Assembly: GCA_964515395.1 (NCBI GenBank)
Contig: CAZERC010000014.1
Coordinates: 1-44,856 of the forward strand
Length of the DNA: 44,856 bases
DNA from: UBA1876 sp964515395
GTDB taxonomy: Bacteria > Synergistota > Synergistia > Synergistales > Thermovirgaceae
Reading direction: 5' to 3'
A model generated the notes under the pieces. That model ran no database searches. It was not told where the DNA came from and saw only the letters and a program-made list of their open reading frames with translations. Position 1 is the first letter of the stretch; the number at the start of each line of letters is the position of its first letter. The position numbers and the translations under genes are program-made. Of this stretch, positions 23,416 through 32,159 are shown piece after piece.

Positions 23416-25319
23416 TCCGTGAAATGGCACGCATCGCCGTCTGGGGCCTGGCCAGTGACAGGGCCAGGCTCGTGGAGACCTTGCATGATCTTGGAGTTAT
23501 CCATCTCCTGCAGCCTTTGTCAGAACCCCTTTCGAGCGAGGAAGCAGGGACGTTCAAGCGTGTTTCGGCGAAGCTGCTGGGGCTTATAGAAGCCCTCGAC
23601 TGGAAGGACTGGTCCAGCCTGACCGATGACGATCTCGAAAGCGCCCGTCGGCGGATGCCCCTTTCCGATCAGAATGTCGTGGAAGAACTGCAGCGGAATC
23701 TTGACGAGTTCAGTGAAAGGCTGACACGGCTTCAGACAGAACGGGACGAATTGAACCAGGAGCTTCAGACCTTGCGTCGCGCCCTTCGGATTGCACACCA
23801 TTTCGACGGTTTCTGGAAAGAGGCCCGGGACAAGGGGCAGGAGGTCACACTCTGGTGGATCTACAGGGAGAACCAGGATGAACTGCTCTCCCGCCTTCGT
23901 GCGGGACTCGCGCAGAAATCCATCGATGCAGGCTCCGCCGACTTCAGGCATCACGAAGTCAAACTCGAGGAGAATGATGTCATCGTCTCTGTGGCCGTCG
24001 CACCACCCTTCACCCCTCTGGTCGAGGAAATTTTCAGGAAAGGAAACGCTGTCCTCTGGACCCCCCCTGTAAAGGAAACGGCCTCTTTCGAGGAATCCCT
24101 CGAGATGATGGAGAACCGCTACAAGGAGATACCGGAGAGGCTCCAGGAACTCGAAGAAGATATCAAACGGGCCCGCACCGAATGGGGACCGAAGCTCGGG
24201 ACGCTTTACATCCTTATGAACGAGCGACTCGAGCAGGTGACCGTGGCCGAAAATGTGGAGCAGGAAGGCAACATGGTCTTTCTCGAGGGATGGGTTCCGA
24301 CGGATGTCATGGACAGCCTGGTGGACACGCTGGGAGCGCAATTCGGCAACCGGGTGCTCGTTGAATGGCGTTATCCCACGGAAAAGGAATGGCATGCCGT
24401 GCCGACGTCCTTGAAAAACCCGCCGCTTTTCAGGCCTTTTGAACTTTTTCTCAAACTCATGCCGACGGTGCGATACAGGGGAATCGATCCCACCGTCCTG
24501 GTCGGGGTCTTTTTCCCCTTTTTCGCAGGCTGCATGGTCGGGGATATCGGGTACGGCGCCGTCATCTCCACGCTGGGGTTCATATTTGCAGGGAAAAAGG
24601 CCCGGCCAGTGATGTCCGACATCGGCAAGATCCTGCTTTTCGTCGGGGCCTGGAGTATCCTGTGGGGGATTGCCTACGGCGAGTTTTTCGGCGACCTGGG
24701 GCATCGACTTTTCCATCTGGAACCTCTCTGGATCGAACGCTCGGAGGTTGTCGTTCCCGTGATGGTCTTTACCCTTGGACTCGGTGTGTTTCACGTTGTT
24801 CTCGGACTTCTCCTGGGCCTTGTCCAGGGGATTCGAAACAGACAGCGACACGTCTGGATTGAAAAACTCGGGAACCTTGTTGTTTTGGCGGGACTCATCG
24901 GTGCCATGGTCGCCGTAAAGGGGTGGTTGCCGGACAAGGTCTTTACCCTTTCCGTAACCATGCTTGTGGTGGGAATCGTCCTGCTTTTGGCCGGGGGCGG
25001 CATCGGGGGCCTCGTAGAATCCATTGGAGCCGTGGGTAACATCCTGAGCTATGTCCGTATTGCGGCCATAGGTCTGTCGTCGGCGATCCTCGCCATGGTG
25101 GCGACACAGTTTGTTGATGTTTTCGGTGTGACGATGCTGGGGATTCTCGTTGCACTGGCAATGCACCTGCTGAATTTCATTCTTGCCCTTGCGGGATCGG
25201 GGCTCCATTCGGCTCGTCTGCAGTACGTCGAGTTCTTTGGGAAGTTCTATTCCGGAGGCGGCAAGGACTATAAACCCTTCGCAAGGAGGAGATTGAGATC
25301 ATGGAAAAAGCAATCATAG
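23412..25319 (+). CDS. V-type ATPase subunit I
   Basis: This 635-residue subunit I (a-type stator) carries ions past the rotor ring. The N-terminal half is cytoplasmic with coiled coils (about residues 60-130 and 220-260). The C-terminal half has about seven membrane helices, with GVFFPFFAGCMVGDIGYG, GIAYGEFFGD and LSYVRIAAIGLSSAILA, where the Arg in SYVRIAAIG is the essential stator arginine. TTG at 23412, overlapping the upstream TGA, is the probable start; ATG 23424 is an in-frame alternative. Its end overlaps subunit K by 19 nt. Confidence 0.93.
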   Translation: MIREMARIAVWGLASDRARLVETLHDLGVIHLLQPLSEPLSSEEAGTFKRVSAKLLGLIEALDWKDWSSLTDDDLESARRRMPLSDQNVVEELQRNLDEFSERLTRLQTERDELNQELQTLRRALRIAHHFDGFWKEARDKGQEVTLWWIYRENQDELLSRLRAGLAQKSIDAGSADFRHHEVKLEENDVIVSVAVAPPFTPLVEEIFRKGNAVLWTPPVKETASFEESLEMMENRYKEIPERLQELEEDIKRARTEWGPKLGTLYILMNERLEQVTVAENVEQEGNMVFLEGWVPTDVMDSLVDTLGAQFGNRVLVEWRYPTEKEWHAVPTSLKNPPLFRPFELFLKLMPTVRYRGIDPTVLVGVFFPFFAGCMVGDIGYGAVISTLGFIFAGKKARPVMSDIGKILLFVGAWSILWGIAYGEFFGDLGHRLFHLEPLWIERSEVVVPVMVFTLGLGVFHVVLGLLLGLVQGIRNRQRHVWIEKLGNLVVLAGLIGAMVAVKGWLPDKVFTLSVTMLVVGIVLLLAGGGIGGLVESIGAVGNILSYVRIAAIGLSSAILAMVATQFVDVFGVTMLGILVALAMHLLNFILALAGSGLHSARLQYVEFFGKFYSGGGKDYKPFARRRLRSWKKQS

Positions 25320-25519
25320 CCATTGCTGCGGCGCTTGCCATCGGCCTGCCCGCTCTTGCAACGGCTTTCGCCCAGGCGAAGATCGGAAGCGTGGGAGCGG
25401 GGACGATCGCGGAAAAACCGGAGACGGGCGGCATCATCATCATACTCGAAGCCATCCCCGAGACGATGGTAATCCTCGGGTTCGTCATTGCCATCATGCT
25501 CATTCTCCAATTTGCCTGA
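25301..25519 (+). CDS. V-type ATPase subunit K (rotor ring, single hairpin)
   Basis: This 72-residue proteolipid has two membrane helices, half the size of the duplicated 16-kDa K subunit of Enterococcus. The ion-binding Glu is in LEAIPETMVILGF. A Gln (AFAQAKIG) lies 15 residues before the loop Pro, the spacing seen for the Na+-binding Gln of Na+-dependent c-rings, and Thr follows the Glu. This suggests Na+ coupling (inference). GGAGGAG and an ATG at 25301 are clear. The next gene starts about 20 nt after the stop. Confidence 0.93.
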   Translation: MEKAIIAIAAALAIGLPALATAFAQAKIGSVGAGTIAEKPETGGIIIILEAIPETMVILGFVIAIMLILQFA

Positions 25520-25538
25520 GTCTGTGGAAGCGATGCCC

Positions 25539-26186
25539 ATGGAGGAAGAGCGGCAGGAACTGAATGCGAACCTGGAGGCTTTCAAGGAGTCCCTCCGCGC
25601 CGAATACAGGAAACGGATTGAAGAGCTCAGGGCCGAATACGAGGAAGAGCTCTCTGATGCGGCGTTGAAAAGACGGCAGGAAATCGAGCTAAAGGTCGCA
25701 AGAATGCGGGATAACCAGGAAAAACAATACCAGAAAGTCCTGGAGGAAGCCCGGGAGCATATCCTGGCCGAAATGCGGCACAGGGTCTCCTCTTTCACCA
25801 ATCAATCCGTCGGGCTTGCCCTTGACAAGATCAAGGAGAGAATTGTCAACCTCCGCAGTACCCCTGAATCCTATGGCCCCTTGCTTCGGGACCTCGTAGC
25901 TGAAGCGCTCGAAGTCCTCGATGAACCTGCTGTTGTCATCGTTGATGCCGGTGAAAGTGCGATACCCCTGAAACATCCGCTTGTCGAAAGTGTAGAAGAG
26001 GAAGCCCTGGACCGGTGGGGCGGCTGTATGGTGATGGATGCCGCTACCCGGACACGGCTGGTGGACAATACGTTGAAGACAAGATGGGAGCGTGCGGAGA
26101 AAAGCCTGCGTTTCCTTCTGTCGGAATCCTTCCATGAAGTTTTTGAGATTCTTGAGCGAAGAGCCCAGCAATTACGGGTATCTTAA
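25539..26186 (+). CDS. V-type ATPase subunit E
   Basis: This 215-residue peripheral-stalk subunit has a long charged N-terminal coiled coil (to about residue 75), then a globular domain with DKIKERIVNL, LRDLVAEALEVL and GGCMVMDAATRTRLVDNTLKTRWE, the last resembling the family's GGvvl...i.v.NTleaRle end. ATG 25539 is chosen for spacing from GGAAG (25526-25530); ATG 25533 is possible. It overlaps subunit C by 53 nt, the largest overlap in the operon. Confidence 0.88.
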   Translation: MEEERQELNANLEAFKESLRAEYRKRIEELRAEYEEELSDAALKRRQEIELKVARMRDNQEKQYQKVLEEAREHILAEMRHRVSSFTNQSVGLALDKIKERIVNLRSTPESYGPLLRDLVAEALEVLDEPAVVIVDAGESAIPLKHPLVESVEEEALDRWGGCMVMDAATRTRLVDNTLKTRWERAEKSLRFLLSESFHEVFEILERRAQQLRVS

Positions 26187-27201
26187 TGCCCGACTGCGTT
26201 CCCGGATGATGGACTTTCTCCCGAAGGAGAAGTTTTTGAAGCTTTCCTCGGGACGCCTTGAGGAGCTTGAGCTGTTTCTCATAGACAGCACTTACGGGGA
26301 AAGCTACCGGAAAGGCCTTCTCCGTCAGAACCTTTCCCTGAACAGACGGATCGAAATGGCTCTTGCCCACACGGCAACGCGCCGGTTGAAGGAAGCGAAA
26401 TCCTTCGCTGAAGGGGAACCCGGGGATTTCTTCGAGATCCTGCTTTCGCGTGCCGACATCTATAACTGCAGGTACATTCTTCGTGCGTGCCGGACCGAAT
26501 CCTTCGGAGGCGTGGGGGAGCCGTTCTGGCATGGGTACGGGACGCTTCCCGGGACATTTTTCGAGGACCTTTGGGGCAGCCGCGATGTAAACGAGATCAT
26601 CGAAAAAGCTCTTTTCTACGGGCACCCCTTTGCAGTTCACCTTGCTCATGCCTGCAGGGAGCTCAAAAACTCGGGGCGGCTCGTGTTTGCAGAACGACGG
26701 CTTCTCGGGGAGATCCTGCAGCACTGTTTCGGTATCCTGAAGGCGCACAGGGGGAAAAACGCCGATATTGTCAGGGAATATCTCGGGCGAATGGTAGATA
26801 TCTGGAATGTGAACATTTTTTCGAGGAGAAAACGAAACGACGGCGAAGGAATAGAATTTGACAAACCCTTTCTGGAAGGCGGAGCCTGGCTGTCGGTGCA
26901 AAGGCTTTCAGAAGCGAGGAATCTTCGAGAACTGCTCTTCGAGACACCCTGGCAGGGCGCTGTCGGTCATGTTTCCGGCGAAAGGATCCAGGTTCCTCTT
27001 CAAAGCGTCATGTCCACGGCTTTCGCCATCTGGCAGATGAAGTTGTACAGGCATGATCCCCTTGGCATCGAGGTAGCCATCAGCTATGTCGCACGGCAGC
27101 TCACGGAGTGGCAAAACATGAACATCCTCGCCGCCGGCCTGGAATTGGGATTCGAGTCTCAGGAAATCGTTTCAAGACTGACTTTCCCGGAGGAACAGTA
27201 A
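26134..27201 (+). CDS. V-type ATPase subunit C (d-type)
   Basis: This 355-residue subunit is homologous to the V/A-ATPase C/AC39 family, the socket between the central stalk and the membrane ring. The N-terminal YGYLNARLRSRMMDFL matches the YxYxNARIRxM family start. Other landmarks are LFLIDSTYGESY, a middle helical domain and the ending ISYVARQLTEWQNMNILAAG, close to the common E.ENLR.I. pattern. ATG 26134 is selected because it begins the conserved region. It follows subunit E and precedes subunit F. Confidence 0.88.
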   Translation: MKFLRFLSEEPSNYGYLNARLRSRMMDFLPKEKFLKLSSGRLEELELFLIDSTYGESYRKGLLRQNLSLNRRIEMALAHTATRRLKEAKSFAEGEPGDFFEILLSRADIYNCRYILRACRTESFGGVGEPFWHGYGTLPGTFFEDLWGSRDVNEIIEKALFYGHPFAVHLAHACRELKNSGRLVFAERRLLGEILQHCFGILKAHRGKNADIVREYLGRMVDIWNVNIFSRRKRNDGEGIEFDKPFLEGGAWLSVQRLSEARNLRELLFETPWQGAVGHVSGERIQVPLQSVMSTAFAIWQMKLYRHDPLGIEVAISYVARQLTEWQNMNILAAGLELGFESQEIVSRLTFPEEQ

Positions 27202-27206
27202 AAATC

Positions 27207-27476
27207 ATGAGTGCAGGTCAAACGGAGCGCGTTCTCGTCGCAGGCAGGGAGTATTTTATCGAGCTGTGGGCTCTTTGCGGATTTGAACCTTTTCTCTGCG
27301 AGACGCCTGAAGACCTCTACGAGGCCATGCGGGCGGGATTTGATGACGACGTGGCCCTGGTATTGATCGAGGAACAATGGTACGAAGGGCTTCCGGATCT
27401 TTTGCGGAGGCGTGTCGATGCCTCCACAAAACCGTCATGGATTGTTTTCCCTTCGCTCAGGCCCTTCAGGGAGTGA
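27207..27476 (+). CDS. V-type ATPase subunit F (NtpG-like)
   Basis: This 89-residue Rossmann-like protein fits subunit F of V/A-type ATPases, a central-stalk component. It has RVLVAGREYFIELWALCGFEPFLCETPED, ALVLIEEQWYEGLPDLL and KPSWIVFPS, matching the family's D..T..GF.L.G pattern, a middle I.IT strand and the IP. end. The ATG at 27207 lies 6 nt after subunit C. GGAGG at 27190-27194 is its likely ribosome-binding site. The frame is open upstream within subunit C but without similarity. Confidence 0.85.
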   Translation: MSAGQTERVLVAGREYFIELWALCGFEPFLCETPEDLYEAMRAGFDDDVALVLIEEQWYEGLPDLLRRRVDASTKPSWIVFPSLRPFRE

Positions 27477-27483
27477 GGTACCC

Positions 27484-29247
27484 ATGATGGAAAAAACGGG
27501 AACGATCACAGGCATAACGGGTCCTGTTGTCAAGGCCAGGACGGATGCTTCGGTTTCGCTTTATGAAGTTGTCCATGTCGGGAAAAAAGGCCTTCTCGGC
27601 GAAGTCGTAAGAATCGACGGTCCCAGGGTGGACCTGCAGGTTTACGAAGACACCTCGGGGATGCGCATTGGTGAACCTGTCGGATTTACCGGTGATCTCC
27701 TTTCCGTCGACCTCGGTCCGGGACTTCTCGGCGGAGTGCTTGACGGTATCGGCAGACCCCTGCATGTTCTCGCCGAACAGGGGATCTTTATCGGAGCGGG
27801 GATAGAGGCACCGGCCGTTTCGCGTGATACCCTCTGGGAGTTCGACCCCGTCGTTTCTGAAGGCGACCGTGTGGCTCCCGGCGATACTTTCGGGATCGTC
27901 CTTGAACGGGAAGGATTCAGGCACAGGATCATGGTTCATCCCGATGCAAAGCCGGGGAAAGTTGCCATGATCAAACCCCGCGGAAAGTATTCGGCCGAGG
28001 AAACCCTGATCAGGACAGATACAGGCTTTTCTTCCGGACTTGTCCAGAAATGGCATGTCCGGAAAGGCCGACCCTATGGGAAAAGACTCAGTTTCTCCGA
28101 TCCCCTTGTCACGGGCCAGAGGGTGATCGATACCTTGTTCCCCGTGGCCCTGGGAGGAGCCGCCGTGGTCCCTGGTGGATTCGGGACGGGCAAGACCGTA
28201 ACACAGCAGTCTTTGGCAAAATGGTGCAACGCCGACATCATTATCTACATCGGGTGCGGCGAAAGGGGGAACGAGATGACGGAAGTCCTGGAGGAGTTCC
28301 CGGAACTTCAGGATCCTCATACGGGCCGTCCACTGCTGGACAGGATGGTCCTCATCGCCAATACATCCAACATGCCCGTTGCAGCAAGGGAGGCGAGCAT
28401 TTATCTTGGCATGACCATTGCAGAGTATTTCAGGGACCAGGGGCATCATGTGGCCATCATGTCCGATTCGACCTCACGATGGGCGGAGGCGCTCAGGGAA
28501 ATCGGCGGCCGCCTTGAAGAGATGCCCGGGGAAGAAGGATATCCCGCGTATCTTTCTTCGAGACTCTCCCAGTACTACGAACGGGCAGGCAAAGTGGAAA
28601 CATTGGGCGAAAACCCGCAGACGGGGAGCGTGACGGTCATCAACGCCGTTTCTCCCGCAGGAGGGGATTTTTCGGAACCCGTCACCCAGGCGAGCCTTCG
28701 TCTTTCCGGCGCTTTTTGGGCTCTCGACAAGGCTCTCGCACAGCAGCGGCATTTCCCCTCCATCAATTGGCGACAGAGCTTTTCCCTGTACGAAAAAAAC
28801 CTCATGAAATGGTTTTCCGGGAAACTCGGGGAAAGGTGGCATGAAGACGTCGCCTATCTGAGGATCCTCCTTGACAAGGAAAAGAGCCTTCAGGAGCTTG
28901 TCCAGATCGTCGGACGCGACGCCCTCACCGAAGAAGACAAGTGGAAGCTGCACCTTGGCGGACTCATACGTGTCGCCTACCTTCAGCAAAATGCGTTTGA
29001 TCCGGCGGATGCCTATTGTTCCCTGCAAAAGCAGCTCCTTTTGCTCGACTGTTTCAGAAGGCTTGATGAGATCGTTCACTCCAGGCTTGAAGAGGGGTTG
29101 CTCTTTCACCAGGTGCAGGAAAGGCCGCTTGCAGCTGAATTGCTGGCCATCCTGAAGGAAGACGAAGAAACAATGGGGGAGCGGATCGAAGCTTTCCTTG
29201 ATGAACTCGGGCGGGCACTGAATGAGATGGAGGTGGCCTTCGAATGA
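27484..29247 (+). CDS. V-type ATPase catalytic subunit A
   Basis: This 587-residue catalytic subunit begins with GTITGITGPVVKA and contains the V-type-specific nonhomologous insert, the P-loop GGFGTGKT, CGERGNEMTEVL, SDSTSRWAEALREI and EEGYPAYLSSRL. It hydrolyses or synthesises ATP at the A/B interface. The length is typical (about 590). ATG 27484 or 27487 are both possible; GAGG at 27475-27478 slightly favours either. The end overlaps subunit B by 4 nt (ATGA). Confidence 0.96.
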   Translation: MMEKTGTITGITGPVVKARTDASVSLYEVVHVGKKGLLGEVVRIDGPRVDLQVYEDTSGMRIGEPVGFTGDLLSVDLGPGLLGGVLDGIGRPLHVLAEQGIFIGAGIEAPAVSRDTLWEFDPVVSEGDRVAPGDTFGIVLEREGFRHRIMVHPDAKPGKVAMIKPRGKYSAEETLIRTDTGFSSGLVQKWHVRKGRPYGKRLSFSDPLVTGQRVIDTLFPVALGGAAVVPGGFGTGKTVTQQSLAKWCNADIIIYIGCGERGNEMTEVLEEFPELQDPHTGRPLLDRMVLIANTSNMPVAAREASIYLGMTIAEYFRDQGHHVAIMSDSTSRWAEALREIGGRLEEMPGEEGYPAYLSSRLSQYYERAGKVETLGENPQTGSVTVINAVSPAGGDFSEPVTQASLRLSGAFWALDKALAQQRHFPSINWRQSFSLYEKNLMKWFSGKLGERWHEDVAYLRILLDKEKSLQELVQIVGRDALTEEDKWKLHLGGLIRVAYLQQNAFDPADAYCSLQKQLLLLDCFRRLDEIVHSRLEEGLLFHQVQERPLAAELLAILKEDEETMGERIEAFLDELGRALNEMEVAFE

Positions 29248-30635
29248 CAACGTTCTACCGTGAAGGCAGCCAGGCCGTTCGTGGCGTCAGCGGTCCCCTT
29301 CTGTTCGTCGAGAACGTTCCGCACGCAGGTTTCGGAGAACTGGTGACCGTCGAGGTTGACGGTGGACAACTCTCGGGTCAGATCCTGGATGTGGAAGAAG
29401 ATCTTTGCATCATTCAGGTCTTCGAGGATACAATCGGCGTCAAATCGGGCAGGACGAAGGTCTGGCTCGAAAAGGACATCGCGAGAATTCCCGTCGGGCG
29501 GAGCCTGCTCGGCAGGATTTTGAACGGCAGGGGGAAACCCGTGGACGGATTGGGAGACATCGGATACGTGGAGGATGAACTGCCCGTTCACGGACTCCCC
29601 CTGAACCCCGTCCGGCGCTCGAGCCCCAATGCTTTTATCCAGACCGGCATCTCTTCCATCGACATTATGAATACCCTTGTACGGGGGCAAAAGCTTCCGG
29701 TTTTCTCCGGTTCGGGCCTGCCTGCCGGAAGGATCACCGCCCAGATTGTCAGCCAGTCGACAGTTCCCTCCTCTGCCTCGAAATTCCTCGTCGTCTTCGC
29801 GGCAATGGGCATCACCTCCAGGGAGGCCGATTTCTTCGTCGATGCTTTCAGTTCCTCGGGAGCCGTAGATCACGGCGTATTCTTCATCAACACCGCGGGA
29901 GAATCCGCTGTGGAACGGATTCTGACGCCACGCCTGGCCCTGACGGCCGCCGAGTATTTTGCCTACACACTGGGTTACGACGTCCTCGTGGTCATGACGG
30001 ACATGCTCTATTACTGTGAATCACTCAGGGAGATCGGGGCGGCCCGTGAGGAGGTTCCGGGGCGCAGGGGGTTCCCGGGGTATATGTATTCCGACCTTGC
30101 GAGCATTTACGAAAGGGCCGGATGCGTGAAAGACAGGCCGGGGAGCATTACGCAGATTCCGATCATTACCATGCCAGATGACGACATGACCCATCCCGTC
30201 GTCGACCTTTCCGGCTACATCACCGAAGGCCAGATCGTCCTCGACAGGAGTCTTGCCGACAGGGGCGTCTACCCTCCGATCAACGTCCTGCCCAGTCTCA
30301 GCCGGTTGATGAACAAGGGGATCGGCAAGCAGAAGACTTTTGACGAGCACCGCGCCCTGGCGGATCAGCTTTACGCGAGCTATGCCCGGGCCAAGGAGGT
30401 TGAAAGGTTGCGTCTGATCGTCGGCGACGACGGACTGACGCGGGAGGAACAGCGCATCCTGCAATTCGGCGAAGTGTTTGAAAAGACATTTCTCCATCAG
30501 GGAGAACAGATGAGGTCCCTCGAGGAGTCGTTGCAGGCTTCATGGGATTGTCTTTCGAGCCTGCCGACGGAGCTTTTGTTCAAATTGCCCGAGTCCGTCG
30601 TAAAACAGAAGATACGGAAGGCGGGAAGCCCGTGA
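29244..30635 (+). CDS. V-type ATPase regulatory subunit B
   Basis: This 463-residue noncatalytic subunit forms the A3B3 head. It has VSGPLLFVENV, GRSLLGRILNGRGKPVDG, a P-loop-equivalent region without the canonical GKT (GSGLPAGRITAQI), MTDMLYYCESLREI and GRRGFPGYMYSDLASIYERAG, all standard. It overlaps subunit A at the ATG and overlaps subunit D by 4 nt (GTGA). Confidence 0.96.
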   Translation: MTTFYREGSQAVRGVSGPLLFVENVPHAGFGELVTVEVDGGQLSGQILDVEEDLCIIQVFEDTIGVKSGRTKVWLEKDIARIPVGRSLLGRILNGRGKPVDGLGDIGYVEDELPVHGLPLNPVRRSSPNAFIQTGISSIDIMNTLVRGQKLPVFSGSGLPAGRITAQIVSQSTVPSSASKFLVVFAAMGITSREADFFVDAFSSSGAVDHGVFFINTAGESAVERILTPRLALTAAEYFAYTLGYDVLVVMTDMLYYCESLREIGAAREEVPGRRGFPGYMYSDLASIYERAGCVKDRPGSITQIPIITMPDDDMTHPVVDLSGYITEGQIVLDRSLADRGVYPPINVLPSLSRLMNKGIGKQKTFDEHRALADQLYASYARAKEVERLRLIVGDDGLTREEQRILQFGEVFEKTFLHQGEQMRSLEESLQASWDCLSSLPTELLFKLPESVVKQKIRKAGSP

Positions 30636-31294
30636 GCGCCCGGAGGACCCCTACCCGGGATACCATGATGCATCTCCGCCGGCAGACGGAGATCGTCAGG
30701 TTCGGAAAAGGCCTTCTCGAAAAGAAAAAGGATGCCTTGCTGCGCGCCATTGACGAGGATCGCCGAAAACTGAAAAGGGTCGAAAGGGAGCTTCTCGATC
30801 ACGTACAAAAGACAGCCTATAGTTACGGCATCGTCAGGATGTTTGAAGGGCCTTCCTTCATAAAGCTCCTTGCTGTGGGGCGCAAGTCTGTTTCCGTACG
30901 TTCCGAACGATACAATCTTATGGGTTGCACCTATTACCAATACGAACCAGTAAAAAAGCGTGATGATATCCCCTTCGAGGAAGCTTCCCTGGATCCTGCC
31001 CTGACGTCCCCCTATGTTGACGAGCTGGTGGAACACCTGATGGGGACGGAACAGCTTTTGTGGACGTATATCAATCTCAAGGTGAAACTCAAGGCCCTGG
31101 AAAGGGAACTCAAGCGGACGATGCGAAAGGTCAACACCCTGGAGCACACGGTCCTTCCCGATCTCAAGAGCGATATGAAGCGCATCGGCGATATTCTCGA
31201 CGAACGGGAAAGACAGGAGCGGTTCGCGGTCAAAAAGTTTTCCAAAAGCAAAAAGAGTGCCAAAAAGTCTCCCGGGAAAACCGGCGGCAGGTGA
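30632..31294 (+). CDS. V-type ATPase subunit D
   Basis: This 220-residue central-shaft subunit is mostly two long helices, with PTRDTMMHLRRQTEIVRFGKGLLEKKKDALL near the N-terminus and RRVN-like RKVNTLEHTVLPDL near residue 180, diagnostic for the family. A Lys-rich tail (KKFSKSKKSAKKSPGK) ends the protein. The GTG start at 30632 overlaps the stop of subunit B; the frame upstream is unused. It is the last gene of the ATPase operon. Confidence 0.92.
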   Translation: MSARRTPTRDTMMHLRRQTEIVRFGKGLLEKKKDALLRAIDEDRRKLKRVERELLDHVQKTAYSYGIVRMFEGPSFIKLLAVGRKSVSVRSERYNLMGCTYYQYEPVKKRDDIPFEEASLDPALTSPYVDELVEHLMGTEQLLWTYINLKVKLKALERELKRTMRKVNTLEHTVLPDLKSDMKRIGDILDERERQERFAVKKFSKSKKSAKKSPGKTGGR

Positions 31295-31303
31295 GCGGAA
31301 TCC

Positions 31304-31771
31304 ATGAAAATCCGGATAAGAGCCGTGGGAACTCCGAAAGCCGCCTATTTCCGTGAGGGCGTTGAGGACTACCTTTGCCGACTGCAAAAACACCTTCCCG
31401 TTTCCATCGAATATGTCCAGGCGAAGAGCGGCCGTCGGAAGGATCGGGCAAAGGCGGTAGCCGAAGAGACGTCAAAGCTCATCGACGGTGTTTTGGAGAG
31501 AGATCACGTCGTTTTGCTCGATGAGGGTGGAAGAATGATGGGCAGCAGGGACTTCTCGAAATGGCTGTACAAGACCCTTGGGACGACACAGGGGTCGCTT
31601 GTGTTCTGTGAAGGGGGAGCGTACGGGGTTTCGGAAGAGTTGCACAAGCGGGCGGATTCGACAATTTCGCTTTCCGAAATGACGTTCCCTCACGAACTCT
31701 GTCTTCTCGTCCTGGTGGAACAGTTGTACAGGGCGGCGATGATCCGGGCGGGGTCTTCCTATCACCATTGA
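31304..31771 (+). CDS. rlmH: 23S rRNA pseudouridine-1915 N3-methyltransferase
   Basis: This 155-residue SPOUT methyltransferase modifies pseudouridine 1915 of 23S rRNA with SAM on assembled ribosomes. It shows MKIRIRAVG, LDEGGRMMGSRDF, FCEGGAYGVSEEL (the SAM knot) and the C-terminal LSEMTFPHELCLLVLVEQLYRA...YHH, all hallmarks. It starts 9 nt after the ATPase D gene. The next gene has its own promoter. Confidence 0.95.
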   Translation: MKIRIRAVGTPKAAYFREGVEDYLCRLQKHLPVSIEYVQAKSGRRKDRAKAVAEETSKLIDGVLERDHVVLLDEGGRMMGSRDFSKWLYKTLGTTQGSLVFCEGGAYGVSEELHKRADSTISLSEMTFPHELCLLVLVEQLYRAAMIRAGSSYHH

Positions 31772-31796
31772 TTGGTCCTAGACTAGGTATTAGAAT
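31768..31796 (+). promoter_or_regulatory. promoter for ybaB-recR, with a dyad in the spacer
   Basis: TTGATT (31768-31773) and TAGAAT (31791-31796) are separated by 17 nt, overlapping the end of rlmH. CCTAG-A-CTAGG at 31777-31787 is an 11-bp dyad in the spacer. The leader to the ybaB ATG is about 35 nt. Confidence 0.5.
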
Positions 31797-31838
31797 GCTT
31801 TCGATGCAGACGGACAATTTTTTGAAAGGGTGATATCC

Positions 31839-32147
31839 ATGAAAATGGACCAGATGCTTAAACAGGCACAGAAAATGCAGGCGGAGATGTCCAGGATACA
31901 GGAAGAGCTGGCACAGGAGACTCTTGAAGGTTCCGCGGGCGGCGGTATGGTCCGCGTAAAGGTGAACGGCCAGGGAGAGATCCTCGGAATCTCGATCGAA
32001 GAAGACGTAATCGATCCGGAAGACAAGGAAATGCTCGAGGACCTCGTGATTGCGGCCATTCAGGATGCTGTTTCCAAGAGCAAGGAACTGGCCCAGTCGC
32101 GACTCGGGAAACTGAGCCAGGGGCTCGGCATTCCGGGCCTCATGTAG
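31839..32147 (+). CDS. YbaB/EbfC family nucleoid-associated protein
   Basis: This 102-residue DNA-binding protein is homologous to YbaB/EbfC. MDQMLKQAQKMQAEMSRIQEELAQ forms the N-terminal helix and EGSAGGGMVRVKVNGQGEILGISI the beta strands; GKLSQGLGIPGLM ends it. It is usually next to recR, as here (12 nt upstream of it). ATG 31839 has GAAAGGG 8 nt upstream; GTG 31830 is less likely. Confidence 0.93.
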   Translation: MKMDQMLKQAQKMQAEMSRIQEELAQETLEGSAGGGMVRVKVNGQGEILGISIEEDVIDPEDKEMLEDLVIAAIQDAVSKSKELAQSRLGKLSQGLGIPGLM

Positions 32148-32159
32148 GAGCGCCCTGAC

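Noticed and set aside
23520..25208. Long minus-strand ORF (562 codons) antisense to the V-ATPase I gene
   Set aside because: It mirrors a real gene, has no recognisable motifs and an unnatural composition; it is a high-GC coding shadow.
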